This document shows, piece after piece, positions 17,781 through 27,062 of a DNA stretch of 64,000 nucleotides (position 1 is its first letter; each line of letters starts with the position of its first letter). Below the pieces are notes generated by a model that had not been told where the DNA came from, searched no databases, and worked only from the letters and a program-made list of their open reading frames with translations. The stretch lies in assembly GCF_018598585.1 (NCBI RefSeq), contig NZ_JAHESD010000022.1, positions 1 to 64,000 of the forward strand. The letters run 5' to 3'. The stretch comes from Chryseosolibacter indicum. GTDB lineage: Bacteria > Bacteroidota > Bacteroidia > Cytophagales > Cyclobacteriaceae. A program made the translations under genes and the position numbers.

Positions 17781-19049
17781 ATGTCTGAAAATATAATCAT
17801 AGTGGGTGCGGGTGTTAGCGGGCTTCTGGCCGCAAAAACTTTACTTGAGAACAACTATAATGTTACTATTGTTGAAGCGAGAGACCGAATTGGAGGGCGC
17901 GTTCACACAATCAATGCTCCCTTCACTGTACCTGTAGAAACAGGGGCAGAGTTTATTCATGGAGACCTACCTCTTACTACTGCTATTTTAAAAGAAGCCA
18001 GAATACGGGCACATGCAATGGAAGGGAGAAGCTATAAGATAGAGAAGGGTGCACTGGCAGAAGATGACATGTTTGATACCAATTGGGATCAACTCATTAA
18101 AGCGTTGAATGCGCTAAGAGAAGACATGCCTATTGGGACTTTTCTTGATCAACAGTTTTCAGGGGAGAATAACCGGCGCCTTTTCGAGTCTGTGGTCAAG
18201 TTTGTAGAAGGTTATGATGCAGCAGACATTAGACAAGTAAGTTCTTTTGCATTGCGGGAAGAATGGTCAGAGAGCAATGATGATATGCAACTTAGAATGG
18301 TTAAGGGCTACCAGGAAATTATTCAATATCTGTGTAAGCATATTGAAGACTTAAACGGGAAGATTCACTTATCCTCACCTGTGAAACAAATTGAATGGAA
18401 AAAGAATGTAAGACTAATAACACAACAAGGAGCATTTTATGAAGGTGACAGGGCAATTGTTACGGTACCTATTTCCATTCTTCAGCGGAAAGAAATTGAG
18501 TTTACTCCCACCATTCCTAATTATGAAAATGCGTTTAATGACATAGGTTTTGGCGGTGTTATCAAGTTTCTGTTTGAGTTTAAGGAAACCATTTGGGAAA
18601 GTCGCTCACCCAGAAGAATGAAAGATGCAGGGTTTATATTTTCGGATGCCCCGGTACCTACCTGGTGGACACAAGAGCCGGAGAAAAGAAGGCTGTTAAC
18701 CGGATGGCTGGGAGGGCCGATAACCTACCACCACAACTATGGAGAAGGAGAACTATATGGCAGAGCCATTGACTCGCTTGCATATATTCTCTCTCTTCCG
18801 AAAAAGGATATTGAAGATCAGATCCACGCCTATCACATTGCTAACTGGGTTGCTGATCCTTATGCGCGGGGAGCTTATGCTTACCCGACTGTGAAAACAC
18901 AGCCCGTAAGGCAATTACTTTCAACGCCTTTAGAAAACAAGATTTATTTCTGCGGAGAAGCATTGTATGAGGGGCCGGCAATGGGAACAGTTGAGGCAGG
19001 ATTGACCAGTGGCCTGGAATGCGCAAGAAAGATAATGGCTTTAAAATAA
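17781..19049 (+). CDS. FAD-dependent amine oxidase (monoamine oxidase-like)
   Basis: Flavin amine oxidase, 422 residues. The N-terminal dinucleotide-binding motif VGAGVSGLLAAKTL (Gly9, Gly11, Gly14) is followed by VEARDRIGGRVHT, which contacts FAD. The substrate domain lies between, and the C-terminal FAD motif YFCGEALYEGPAMGTVEAGLTSG is intact. ATG at 17781 is chosen because the FAD motif begins at the expected distance and AAGAGG lies about 9 bases upstream; a longer frame from 17709 would add 24 unlikely residues. No signal peptide is visible, so it is probably cytosolic. Natural substrate unknown; polyamine- or monoamine-type oxidases are possible. Confidence 0.9.
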   Translation: MSENIIIVGAGVSGLLAAKTLLENNYNVTIVEARDRIGGRVHTINAPFTVPVETGAEFIHGDLPLTTAILKEARIRAHAMEGRSYKIEKGALAEDDMFDTNWDQLIKALNALREDMPIGTFLDQQFSGENNRRLFESVVKFVEGYDAADIRQVSSFALREEWSESNDDMQLRMVKGYQEIIQYLCKHIEDLNGKIHLSSPVKQIEWKKNVRLITQQGAFYEGDRAIVTVPISILQRKEIEFTPTIPNYENAFNDIGFGGVIKFLFEFKETIWESRSPRRMKDAGFIFSDAPVPTWWTQEPEKRRLLTGWLGGPITYHHNYGEGELYGRAIDSLAYILSLPKKDIEDQIHAYHIANWVADPYARGAYAYPTVKTQPVRQLLSTPLENKIYFCGEALYEGPAMGTVEAGLTSGLECARKIMALK

Positions 19050-19101
19050 ACCAATTATTAATGCCTGCGTATTAATCAGGCAGAACGTTATTCGCAGATC
19101 T

Positions 19102-20196
19102 TTACCATACTATATTCTTCTCGATAAACTGAATAAGGCTTTCGGCCATAACCTCATTGTCCTTTATTCGCGGGTGGCCTCCTTTATTCATGTATGGGAA
19201 GAAATGGGTAAGAATTTTAGGATCGTTAAGTTGTTTTACGGCTTCTAATACATAACCCGGCCATGGTGAATTCTCTTTGGTGGCATCCATGCTTCCTAAT
19301 GCACAGATAATATATGCATGAGGGTATACAGTTCTTATTTTAGAGACAAAGGATCTATAGGCATCAATAATCTGAGGTGATGCAGGAGGTTTTGTTCTGA
19401 ACCGTAGTTTAAAAGAAGGATGGTCAGGCTTTTTCACTAGCCACGAATCATTTTGAAAAAGATTGATAACGACTACCTGTGGTGTTACCGCTGAGAAATT
19501 CCAGGTACTGCTTGAATCGTTTGGATCGAGTCGGTTATACATTTCAGGCATTATTAGAGGAAACCAACTTACCATAATGCCAATGCCAGATTTTACAGTA
19601 TAGTATCCATCCGCTTTGAAATGACGCGCTGTTAATGCTGCGTATGTATAATAGTTATTGGTAAATATGCTGTCGGGAGAATCTCCCCCGGTGTTATCTT
19701 CAATAGCATATCCTGCAGTAATTGAATTGCCGAAGAATTCAATAATCCTTTTATTAGGAGAAGGTAAAGTAAGTAAGGAGCCGCGCTGAACCTTTACCCC
19801 ATAAAACCACGTGGTACCCCTATCCCACTCTGTTCTTTTTACCAATTGTACTGTATGCTCGCCATCTTTAAGGTTTTCTGCAAGCGTATAGAAACGTTTT
19901 GTAGTATCGAGTTTAAAATAATGCAGACTATCTCCATCGATGACCACATTGAAGTAGTTCTTACCGGTATTATCCCTTAGAAGTGCTTTTAAGGACTGAC
20001 CTTTAAAACGAAACGAGATGCTCGTGCCAGACCAATAGATAGTAACTGAGTCATCTGTTTTTTTCACGCGCCCAACATACGCGATCGAATCACTTGCGGG
20101 CTTATAGAACGGATCACTTTGAACTGATTTTACTGAGGATGCGCAGCCCAGCGATATGATACTAATGAGGCATGCATATAGGTAATTCAACTTCAT
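19102..20196 (-). CDS. SGNH-hydrolase lipoprotein, CE2-like carbohydrate esterase
   Basis: A lipoprotein signal ends in the lipobox SLGCAS (Cys18). Residues about 35-140 form a jelly-roll N-terminal domain (YWSGTSISFRFKG, NVVIDGD) as in family CE2 acetylxylan esterases. The catalytic SGNH domain has FFGNSITAG (Ser158), the NLFQNDSW block, and the C-terminal GGHPRIKDN with His341. Predicted role: deacetylation of plant polysaccharides or oligosaccharides at the cell surface or periplasm. Its start overlaps the end of the upstream YdeI-like gene by 4 bp, so it is the last gene of a three-gene operon with a histidine kinase. Confidence 0.85.
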   Translation of the reverse strand: MKLNYLYACLISIISLGCASSVKSVQSDPFYKPASDSIAYVGRVKKTDDSVTIYWSGTSISFRFKGQSLKALLRDNTGKNYFNVVIDGDSLHYFKLDTTKRFYTLAENLKDGEHTVQLVKRTEWDRGTTWFYGVKVQRGSLLTLPSPNKRIIEFFGNSITAGYAIEDNTGGDSPDSIFTNNYYTYAALTARHFKADGYYTVKSGIGIMVSWFPLIMPEMYNRLDPNDSSSTWNFSAVTPQVVVINLFQNDSWLVKKPDHPSFKLRFRTKPPASPQIIDAYRSFVSKIRTVYPHAYIICALGSMDATKENSPWPGYVLEAVKQLNDPKILTHFFPYMNKGGHPRIKDNEVMAESLIQFIEKNIVW

Positions 20197-20699
20197 TCCT
20201 TAGGCTTTGTTCTCTTTTTTATTGCTTCTTTTGAATATTCTCCTGCCTTTGCTTTATTAATTATAAATAAAGCACGTTTTATCCTGCTATCTACATTTTT
20301 CACACCATTAATATATATGATAAGGCTTCGCTGAAGCCCCGTTGTGATTTGGTCCCATGCCTTTTTACCTTGATCGTCCTGGGCAAGCACTGCTTCAAGC
20401 TCTTCAGGTACATCTACCTTATCCGGATCTACAAGGTGAAACTTGACTTTTACAGGCATTCCAGGCTTTACTTTTGCTGCCTTAGCCAAAGCACTGCTTA
20501 CAACAAAGAAGCTATTACCTTCTTTCCGATATTGAATAGCCAAAGCAAATGGTGCACCGTTCATTGTTCCTTTAACCCTATGACGGCCAGGTGAAAGTGA
20601 TTTGATTATTTGAGCAGGGATGAAAACAACCGTTTTAATTAATGCTCGATCTACTTCTTCGAGCGGTGCAGTAAATTCAATAAACTTTGACGCAGGCAT
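20193..20699 (-). CDS. YdeI/OmpD-associated family protein (DUF1905 plus YdeI-like)
   Basis: 168 residues. The N-terminal half (FIPAQIIKSL-type strand pattern, HRVKGTMNGAPFALAIQYRKE, KPGMPVKVKFHL) matches the DUF1905 beta-barrel. The C-terminal half (VPEELEAVLAQDDQGKKAWDQ followed by the helical SLIIYINGVKNVDSRIKRA segment) matches the YdeI/bacteriocin-protection helical domain. Function is not established. Two bases separate it from the histidine kinase gene and it overlaps the esterase gene by 4 bp, so it is translationally coupled to both. Confidence 0.78.
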   Translation of the reverse strand: MPASKFIEFTAPLEEVDRALIKTVVFIPAQIIKSLSPGRHRVKGTMNGAPFALAIQYRKEGNSFFVVSSALAKAAKVKPGMPVKVKFHLVDPDKVDVPEELEAVLAQDDQGKKAWDQITTGLQRSLIIYINGVKNVDSRIKRALFIINKAKAGEYSKEAIKKRTKPKE

Positions 20700-20701
20700 A
20701 G

Positions 20702-22645
20702 TTACATCTTAACTTCTTCACCAATGTTGATATTGGATCCTTCAAGCCAGGCGATGGCTTCATTTAATGACTCACATACCCTAATCTCGCATCCGAAATG
20801 TATGGTAGAAGCGCTATCATCCTTAAAGTAAATACTTCTGTCATGTGCTTCACCACCCAATACAGCTACTTTTCTTAGTCCATATTTCACGAGTTCGGGT
20901 ATAATATGTAACGAAAACCATAATTGGTCTTCACGTGATACATTGCCCTGTTTTCGGAGGTCTGCTATCCAGGATCGGGTTTGATATGTTTTAAGTGTAC
21001 TTAAGAAGGCATGGGCAGTTTCGCGATACTCCTCACTTGTAACTTCCCTTTTCCATTCAATAATAATGATGTTGAGGTTAGCATCGTAGTATAGTTGAAT
21101 AGCATCTGTTTCGTACATTACCTGGCGCGCAACATCTCCGGGATGTTTAAAGAGCAAACGGAAGGTTGTCCCCCTATCGACTTCACTATCAACTGTTATA
21201 TACCCGCCCATTGTTTCAAGCTGAGTTTTAACGAGGTATAAACCAAGTCCCTTTCCGCTTACATGGGCATGGAATCTCTTATAAAGTTTAAATAGGTTAT
21301 TTTTTTGGCGATATAGATCGATACCAAGTCCATTATCCCGGATTTCAATTACGGTATCATTATCTCCATATACAAAGGAGGCAACCTGAATCTTTAATTT
21401 CCTCTCAGGACTTTGATATTTGATAGCATTACCCAACAAGTTATAGAAGATACTTTGCACCATAGACCTGATACCATAAATATATGGGGCTGCTGAAAAA
21501 TCAACAGAAAGCTGATAAACAGACTTGACATTATCTCCGAGTAAACTTACTGCCTTATTCCATTCCTCCTGCAAAGCAATCTTTTCGCGTACACGGTGAA
21601 TGTCATTGCGCATGTCGATGATAAGACTGAGGTCTTTGAGAATTTCATCCAACTCTTCGCTGGAGCGGAGGACGAGTTCTTCCATCTTCTTTTTCTCGTC
21701 CATTCCTTCAACCACTTTCATCAAACGTGTAAGCCCTAACAACCGGGCAACAGGCCCCCGGAGGTTATGGGACACGGTATAGGAAAACTGAAGCAGTTCA
21801 TTATTGGATTTGATTAGTTCTTCGTTAGCACATAAGAGCTCAAAGCTTTTTTGCTCTACCAGGGCTTCAAGGGCTGCATTATATTTTTTCAGTTCTTCGC
21901 GCTGCGAGGAAATAAGCTGGTTGGCATCTTCAAGTTTCTCCGCACTTGTGGCCATCTCCTCCTGGTGATGGAGAAGTTCTTCGTGTTGGGTTTCAATCTT
22001 CTTTTGCTTTTCCTGCAACTGCGTATACTGGGCTTTGAGATCGCGTTCGGACCGCTCCATGATTGACCGTAACATGAGGATACCGAAAAGCAGGATGGTG
22101 AACGCAAAACATACAACATAATTCAAGTAGCTATAGGATGCTTCTGAAAAACCTTGTTGATAATAGCCGACGCCGAAAAGCTCATGGATGGGATCGTAAA
22201 AGGAGAGGAACAGGGCAGCGGATCCTAAACACAGTAATAGTGGCACACGCTCTTCGAGGCGGAATATGATGCCCGGTAATATAGGCGCCACCATCAGAAC
22301 AAAGCGGCTGTCGAAATAAAGGATATAGGTTAGCGGTGTTTTGGAATCGAGCTTGGAATACAGTGTAAGGAAGATGGTAAACCATATCGGGATAAGGCAG
22401 AGCAGCGTGCGACCGGCCTTATGACTTATTCTGTTGGTTATAGTTGGTATAGAAAAACAAAGAAGCCCAACGAGCATTAAATATGGCAAAGCGGAAAGCC
22501 AGCCAAACATGTAATAGGAAACCGATAAAGTGCCCATTACAATAAACCCAAGAATAATGGCCATTATATTGGCGATAAGTACCTGTCTCTCATACTCGAG
22601 AGGCACTTTACCAGCCAGGTTAGCAGATGAAAAAATACCAGCCAC
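20702..22645 (-). CDS. membrane sensor histidine kinase with C-terminal STAS-like domain
   Basis: 647 residues. Six hydrophobic segments occupy about residues 22-193. A coiled coil (196-285) leads into a HisKA-type dimerisation helix with the phospho-acceptor His293 (FSYTVSHNLRGPVARLL). The HATPase domain has N-box NLLGNAIKYQSP, G1 DNGLGID and G2 GKGLGLYLVKTQ. After the kinase, residues about 515-640 form an extra alpha/beta domain (YYDANLNIIIIEWKREVTSEEY, RKVAVLGGE) like the STAS-like, SpoIIAA-like proteins often encoded alone in Bacteroidota. No response regulator is adjacent; it is the first gene of the YdeI/esterase operon. Confidence 0.87.
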   Translation of the reverse strand: MAGIFSSANLAGKVPLEYERQVLIANIMAIILGFIVMGTLSVSYYMFGWLSALPYLMLVGLLCFSIPTITNRISHKAGRTLLCLIPIWFTIFLTLYSKLDSKTPLTYILYFDSRFVLMVAPILPGIIFRLEERVPLLLCLGSAALFLSFYDPIHELFGVGYYQQGFSEASYSYLNYVVCFAFTILLFGILMLRSIMERSERDLKAQYTQLQEKQKKIETQHEELLHHQEEMATSAEKLEDANQLISSQREELKKYNAALEALVEQKSFELLCANEELIKSNNELLQFSYTVSHNLRGPVARLLGLTRLMKVVEGMDEKKKMEELVLRSSEELDEILKDLSLIIDMRNDIHRVREKIALQEEWNKAVSLLGDNVKSVYQLSVDFSAAPYIYGIRSMVQSIFYNLLGNAIKYQSPERKLKIQVASFVYGDNDTVIEIRDNGLGIDLYRQKNNLFKLYKRFHAHVSGKGLGLYLVKTQLETMGGYITVDSEVDRGTTFRLLFKHPGDVARQVMYETDAIQLYYDANLNIIIIEWKREVTSEEYRETAHAFLSTLKTYQTRSWIADLRKQGNVSREDQLWFSLHIIPELVKYGLRKVAVLGGEAHDRSIYFKDDSASTIHFGCEIRVCESLNEAIAWLEGSNINIGEEVKM

Positions 22646-22962
22646 TTTAGTTTAAAAAGTTATAATCCAAGAAATATAGCTTATACACAATAAAAAAACA
22701 ATCATAAGCAGCTGTTTTTATACCAGGTAGATTTAATTCAATAGCCGGTTATACATCCTTATCAGTTTTATTGCTGCTTGAAACACGGTACTACTACACG
22801 CACGATTTCTCATTCTCATTGTGTACAACAGTACACATTCAAGTTAAAATTGGATTAGCATTCACGCCGTTATGTAACCTGCTGTTCTGAGTATGGCTGG
22901 CACAAGTTTTTGAGTTTAAGGAGCAGTGACCTCCCTTTAACGTCACCTAATCCAAAAATAAA
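22646..22962. promoter_or_regulatory. divergent intergenic region with a TGTGTAC inverted repeat
   Basis: 317 bp between the histidine kinase (-) and the OmpA-like gene (+), with no ORF of its own. At 22820-22837 lies a perfect inverted repeat, TGTGTAC-AACA-GTACACA, a plausible operator for a dimeric regulator. No TAnnTTTG box could be assigned with confidence on either strand. Confidence 0.4.
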
Positions 22963-24021
22963 ATGAAATGCAGGGTATTGCTGGCTGTCCTCTTCACAGC
23001 CTTCACAGGAATTTTTTTGCCATCATTTGGGCAAAAGACTTATTATGTTGTTATCAGCTCGTTTAGCACTGATGCCAGTGCTAAAAATCTTACTGCCCAT
23101 CTTCCTATGTCAAGCGTAGACACAGCATACGCAATACAAAACGAGGATGAGTCTATCCGGATGTATATTATGAAAACGAATGATCAAGAGCAGGCAATGG
23201 CCAGGACGCAAGTATTACAAAACACGTTGGCACAGCCTGCATATGAGATTTCAGATGATGCCTCTACTTCCCGAACCACTGCTCTTGCAGGTGGAGGTAT
23301 GGCTGCAGCACCTTTAAAGCCAAAGGGAAAGCTTTTTAAATTTGCTGTTTCATCGCCGGCAGGAGATGTTTTTACTGGAAACGTACATCAAGTCGATTTT
23401 GAAAAGGAGCAAGACGTTGCTATTTATCCTGCCAATACCTACACGGACATTTTGCACCCCGGGGTAGATAGAGATATGACCGTGGTATACGGCATATTCG
23501 GCTACAAACAGGTGGAGCAGTATATTGATTATAGCGACCCTTCTTCAGTACTGGGTGCGTACCAGGATGAAAACGGCGCCTGGGTTATTCCTTACAAGCT
23601 TGAAAGACTTGAGAAGGGAGATGTATCTGTTATGTATAATGTATCCTTTTATCATGATGCATCGGTGATGTTACCCCAGTCAAAAACTGACCTTGATGAA
23701 CTAGTTAAGATGATGAAGGAGAACCCCAACTATGTAATTAAAGTGCACGGCCATTGCAATGGCAAAAAGGAAAGAAGGATAGTAGCGATGAGCGGAGGCC
23801 AGCCTTACTTTGAAACAGAAGGTTCAATGGAAGTATACGGATCTGCAAAACTGTTGGGGTCGCTTCGTGCTGACGCTGTTAAGAACTACCTCGTAGAGAA
23901 TGGTATTTCTGAAAAAAGGATTAAGACCTATTCATGGGGCGGAAGCTACAAACTGGTAGACTTTGATAGCCCAAGTTCAAGGTTGAATGACAGAATAGAA
24001 ATTGAAATACTTCAAGATTAA
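22963..24021 (+). CDS. secreted protein with SPOR-like N-domain and OmpA-like C-domain
   Basis: 352 residues with a signal peptide ending near FLPSFGQ. A SPOR-like segment follows (YYVVISSFSTDASAKNL, about 27-95). The C-terminal third is an OmpA-family peptidoglycan-binding domain: SFYHDASVMLPQSKTDLDEL, NYVIKVHGHCNG, and SLRADAVKNYLVENGISEKRIKTYSWG followed by LNDRIEIEI. In place of the usual short loop between the second and third elements there is an insertion of about 30 residues. No lipobox is visible. Probably a periplasmic envelope protein. A terminator follows directly, so it is monocistronic. Confidence 0.8.
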   Translation: MKCRVLLAVLFTAFTGIFLPSFGQKTYYVVISSFSTDASAKNLTAHLPMSSVDTAYAIQNEDESIRMYIMKTNDQEQAMARTQVLQNTLAQPAYEISDDASTSRTTALAGGGMAAAPLKPKGKLFKFAVSSPAGDVFTGNVHQVDFEKEQDVAIYPANTYTDILHPGVDRDMTVVYGIFGYKQVEQYIDYSDPSSVLGAYQDENGAWVIPYKLERLEKGDVSVMYNVSFYHDASVMLPQSKTDLDELVKMMKENPNYVIKVHGHCNGKKERRIVAMSGGQPYFETEGSMEVYGSAKLLGSLRADAVKNYLVENGISEKRIKTYSWGGSYKLVDFDSPSSRLNDRIEIEILQD

Positions 24022-24031
24022 GATATCAGGA

Positions 24032-24083
24032 CTTAACGCACTTGCATTGTCAATAACTTTACATGCGAGAGCGTTAAGTTTTT
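24032..24083 (+). terminator. intrinsic terminator after the OmpA-like gene
   Basis: CTTAACGC (24032-24039) pairs with GCGTTAAG (24071-24078), with partial inner pairing, and is followed by TTTTT. It starts 11 bp after the stop codon. Confidence 0.75.
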
Positions 24084-24297
24084 CCCCTCCAATAAGGGAC
24101 TCTCTCCTACCCGCGAGACGTGTACTTCAATTTGCCCGGAAGTTTAGTCTCCCTATCCCATCACGAACAGAACGGAATGCCTACTACGCCTTTGGAACAT
24201 AAAAAGGGCAGGTCTACCTGTCTGCTGCGAGATATAAAGTCAATAATTGTATTCTCATGTATTTTATTATACTTTAGGCGCATTATTAAATAAGTCT

Positions 24298-24762
24298 ATG
24301 GGTAAAGTTTTTATTAACAGCTACGCAGAATTTGAACAGTATCTAGGCAAAGAAATAGGAGTATCTGATTATATTAAAATCGATCAGAACAAGATCAATC
24401 TTTTTGCAGATGCCACCATGGATCATCAGTGGATACATGTTGATGAAAAACGCGCAGAAGTTGAAAGCCCATTTAAAAAAACCATTGCACACGGTTACAT
24501 GGCGGTATCGCTCGTGCCTCATCTCTGGAATCAGATTGCAACATTTAATAATATTAAGATGCTGATCAACTATGGCGTTGAAAAGCTTAAGTTTAACCAA
24601 CCTGTAATTGTTGACAGCGAAGTCCGGCTTAAAGTGAAACTGGCCTCATTGACTAATCTAAGAGGCGTAGCAAAAGCAGGACTTGACGCAGAACTTGAAA
24701 TAAAAGGAAATCCAAAGCCGGCCTTTACAGCAACTGTTGTATTGCTCTACCACTTTAAATAA
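24298..24762 (+). CDS. MaoC-like dehydratase / (R)-specific enoyl-CoA hydratase
   Basis: Hot-dog-fold hydratase, 154 residues from ATG 24298 (a longer frame from 24247 would add 17 residues without family match). The hydratase-2 motif is clear: NLFADATMDHQWIHVDEKRA with the catalytic Asp and His spaced by four residues, then SPFKKTIAHGYMAVSLVP. Such enzymes hydrate trans-2-enoyl-CoA in fatty-acid or PHA metabolism, or act on related CoA esters. Cytosolic. Monocistronic, with a bidirectional terminator directly after. About 275 bp of non-coding sequence precede it, holding the previous terminator and a small ACCTG/CAGGT palindrome near 24211. Confidence 0.9.
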   Translation: MGKVFINSYAEFEQYLGKEIGVSDYIKIDQNKINLFADATMDHQWIHVDEKRAEVESPFKKTIAHGYMAVSLVPHLWNQIATFNNIKMLINYGVEKLKFNQPVIVDSEVRLKVKLASLTNLRGVAKAGLDAELEIKGNPKPAFTATVVLLYHFK

Positions 24763-24763
24763 A

Positions 24764-24798
24764 AAAAGCCAGAGAACACATTATATCCTCCGGCTTTT
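24764..24798. terminator. bidirectional terminator between the MaoC gene and the PepSY-like gene
   Basis: AAAAGCC-A-GAG pairs with CTC-C-GGCTTTT around a 13-nt loop. The convergent genes stop at 24762 and 24816. Confidence 0.75.
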
Positions 24799-24815
24799 CG
24801 GTTCACCCTATTGGT

Positions 24816-26138
24816 TTATCTGTTGTTGTCGTTGTCTTTATTTTTTGGCTTGCCGTCCTTATCGAAGAAGTAAGTCTTGGTGCTGCTACCATCTCTTATT
24901 TCCACCATATATTCATTGGTATTTCTGTTGCGGTAGAGGCTTGAGTTTTCCCAACCTTCGTATTGTTCGTCTTCCAAGGTCATGCGCAGTGATGTAGGAA
25001 TATCATCAACAGTTACTAACACTCTATCTTCAGCGCGCCACTGCGTTTGGTCTCTGTCCTGGTCCTGATCTGTTGATTGCCATGTTTGGCTTGATGAAGA
25101 GGTAGTTGAATTGTCGTCGTTATCCTGATCACCTGTTTGTGACATTGTTGATGATCCGGAAGGAGTTGTTGTTCCTGCTGTATTTCCCGAAGGGCTATTA
25201 CTTCCAGGACCAGTGCCTGTAGTTCCTGCTGTTCCTGAATATCCGGAAGTACCTGTAGATCCGCCGCCTGTTACATCAGTACTGGTAGTTCTATCTGAGG
25301 TACCATAAGTTGAACCTGAAGTTGTAGTACCGCTACCGGAAGTTCCGGTGCCAGTTGTACCAGTAGTTCCTGCAGCTCCATAGCTCGAACCTGTTGTGCT
25401 ACTTCCCGTTGTACCCGAAGTGCCTACAGCGCCTGAACCTGAGTTTGTAGCAGAACTATTTGATTCCGGTTGTGATCCTGCGGAAGTTGAGCCACTTCTC
25501 TTCTTCTTATTTTTTCTTTCCTGTTTAGGGGATGTTTGGTCTTGTGTCCCATACTGCGTACCTGCAGAAGCGGGCTCAGTGCCATATTGTGAACTACCTT
25601 GCTGTGTTGCGGCTTCTGACGATCTATCCTCTCCGGTTGTACCATAAGAAGATGAAGCATCGCTGGAAGTTGTAGTGTTACCATAAGATCCAGCGGTAGT
25701 TTGGTCAGGAGATCCTGATTTCAAATCTGATTGGGGAATTTGTTTTCCATCCCTATCAAAGTAAAGCGTACTTGGGTTCCCATTGTTGTCCATCACAATC
25801 ATGTATTCTTCACTTGATTTGTTTTTATAGATGGTGGCATCTTCCCAACCTTCGAAATTGCTGTTACTTAATGTCTGAACAAGAGCATCAGGAAGGTCTT
25901 CGCGGCTTACACTTTCAAGATCCTCGGCTCTCCAACGCATAGAAGCATCATCATGAGGAGGTTGTGAAAGTGTACTAGACGATTCATTGTCTTCTGTTGG
26001 AGTTTGTGTTTCAGTATTTCTATAATTCGATGACTCCTGATTGGTTCGTGTTCGCGTTGTATCGCTACGCTCCTGTGCATGTGTTGCCGTAATTGCAATT
26101 AATAAGGAGCCAGCTACTGTTAACCATATTTTCTTCAT
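24816..26138 (-). CDS. secreted protein with two PepSY-like repeat domains and a Ser/Thr/Gly linker
   Basis: 440 residues from ATG 26138 (MKKIWLTVAGSLLIAITATHAQ is a good signal peptide; a longer frame upstream is not needed). A domain of about 60-65 residues appears twice, near residues 75-145 and 370-435. Each copy has the pattern WRAED...LP or IP, one leucine-rich helix, GWEDATIYKN or GWENSSLYRN, EYM, and YFDRDGK or FFDKDGK. Between them lie about 220 residues of Ser, Thr, Gly, Gln and Tyr-rich low-complexity sequence. The domain resembles the PepSY-like/BLIP-like group common in Bacteroidota, but the match is by eye. Two neighbours carry the same domain. Function unknown; probably periplasmic or extracellular. 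Confidence 0.7.
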   Translation of the reverse strand: MKKIWLTVAGSLLIAITATHAQERSDTTRTRTNQESSNYRNTETQTPTEDNESSSTLSQPPHDDASMRWRAEDLESVSREDLPDALVQTLSNSNFEGWEDATIYKNKSSEEYMIVMDNNGNPSTLYFDRDGKQIPQSDLKSGSPDQTTAGSYGNTTTSSDASSSYGTTGEDRSSEAATQQGSSQYGTEPASAGTQYGTQDQTSPKQERKNKKKRSGSTSAGSQPESNSSATNSGSGAVGTSGTTGSSTTGSSYGAAGTTGTTGTGTSGSGTTTSGSTYGTSDRTTSTDVTGGGSTGTSGYSGTAGTTGTGPGSNSPSGNTAGTTTPSGSSTMSQTGDQDNDDNSTTSSSSQTWQSTDQDQDRDQTQWRAEDRVLVTVDDIPTSLRMTLEDEQYEGWENSSLYRNRNTNEYMVEIRDGSSTKTYFFDKDGKPKNKDNDNNR

Positions 26139-26445
26139 AATAATCCTTTTTTTAAATCCCACATATCTTTCTCTTTGCCCCTTTAGAGAATAAAGTATGC
26201 CATTCTGAAAGAACTGGTAGTTCAAACGTTGGATTGATGGTAATAAAGATGAATGGAAGCTGCTTCAATTGCTGCCTGTAGGATTAATACACACTGCTTT
26301 TCATTTTGAAGCCCAATGTCGACAGCTTAAATCAATTTCTACCTGGGAAGCATATGTGCTATTGCGAGATGTTCTATAAAAAAGAAGAGCGTGTCTTCAA
26401 AGTTTAGGCCACGCTCTTCTTTTTTATTAACAGCTAAAGATCTTA
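26139..26445. terminator. intergenic stretch with a 16-bp terminator stem
   Basis: The strong hairpin is at 26378-26425: a perfect 16-bp stem (AAAAAAGAAGAGCGTG with CACGCTCTTCTTTTTT) around a 16-nt loop, with T-runs on both strands. On the minus strand it terminates the gene at 26446. The rest of the spacer shows no ORF or other motif. Confidence 0.85.
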
Positions 26446-26838
26446 TTATTTCTCCGGATCTTTAATTAAAGGACTATTCACATTTACCGGATTGCCGTAA
26501 CGGTCGAATCGGTAACTTTTAATGGAGTCACCACTACGAATATCTATTGAATACTCATTCGTTTTTTTATTGTGATAGATCTCTGACTGTTCCCAACCCT
26601 GGTACTGGGTGCCTTCGAGATTTCTTCGTAAGGAAGAAGGAACAGCATCAAAGCGGATGCGAATAAGCGGGTCAGTACTATTGTACTCATTTGTTTGAGG
26701 AATAGAAGGCTGCGTGCTTGTAGGTATATTCGGATCAGGCCGACGAGGAGGCTGAAGATGAACCGAATCCTGCTGTGCAAATGCTGATGTTAATCCCATT
26801 ATCATCAACAGACCAGATATTAATAAGCGGTATTTCAT
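26446..26838 (-). CDS. small secreted protein, single PepSY-like repeat domain
   Basis: 130 residues from ATG 26838; MKYRLLISGLLMIMGLTSAFAQ is a signal peptide, so the longer frame to 26901 is not used. After a Pro-rich segment (RRPDPNIPTSTQPS) comes one copy of the domain seen in the neighbouring genes: VPSSLRRNLEGTQYQGWE, IYHNKKTNEYSIDI, SYRFDRYGNPV. It has its own terminator with a 16-bp stem, so it is transcribed separately from the gene at 24816. Role unknown. Confidence 0.7.
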   Translation of the reverse strand: MKYRLLISGLLMIMGLTSAFAQQDSVHLQPPRRPDPNIPTSTQPSIPQTNEYNSTDPLIRIRFDAVPSSLRRNLEGTQYQGWEQSEIYHNKKTNEYSIDIRSGDSIKSYRFDRYGNPVNVNSPLIKDPEK

Positions 26839-27062
26839 AGCTAAATTTTTCGCATTGTAACCAAAGAAACATGCCATCGTACGAGTGATCTCGCTCTTCA
26901 AATTCTATTTCTGCAGGATATCGATATAATAAGCATGCTCGTAAAACACCTCTTGCAATGGCATAAGAATTTAAACTTTTAGAAATGAATTTCGAATGAA
27001 ATCAAGCCCGGACCAGCTCCGCGCAAAGACATACACTTGCATTTTAATGAGGGGAAAGTAGC

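Noticed and set aside
22898-22915. Sigma-54-like promoter (TGGCAC followed by TTTTTG) before the OmpA-like gene
   Set aside because: The -12 element is out of register by one base and lacks the GC dinucleotide.
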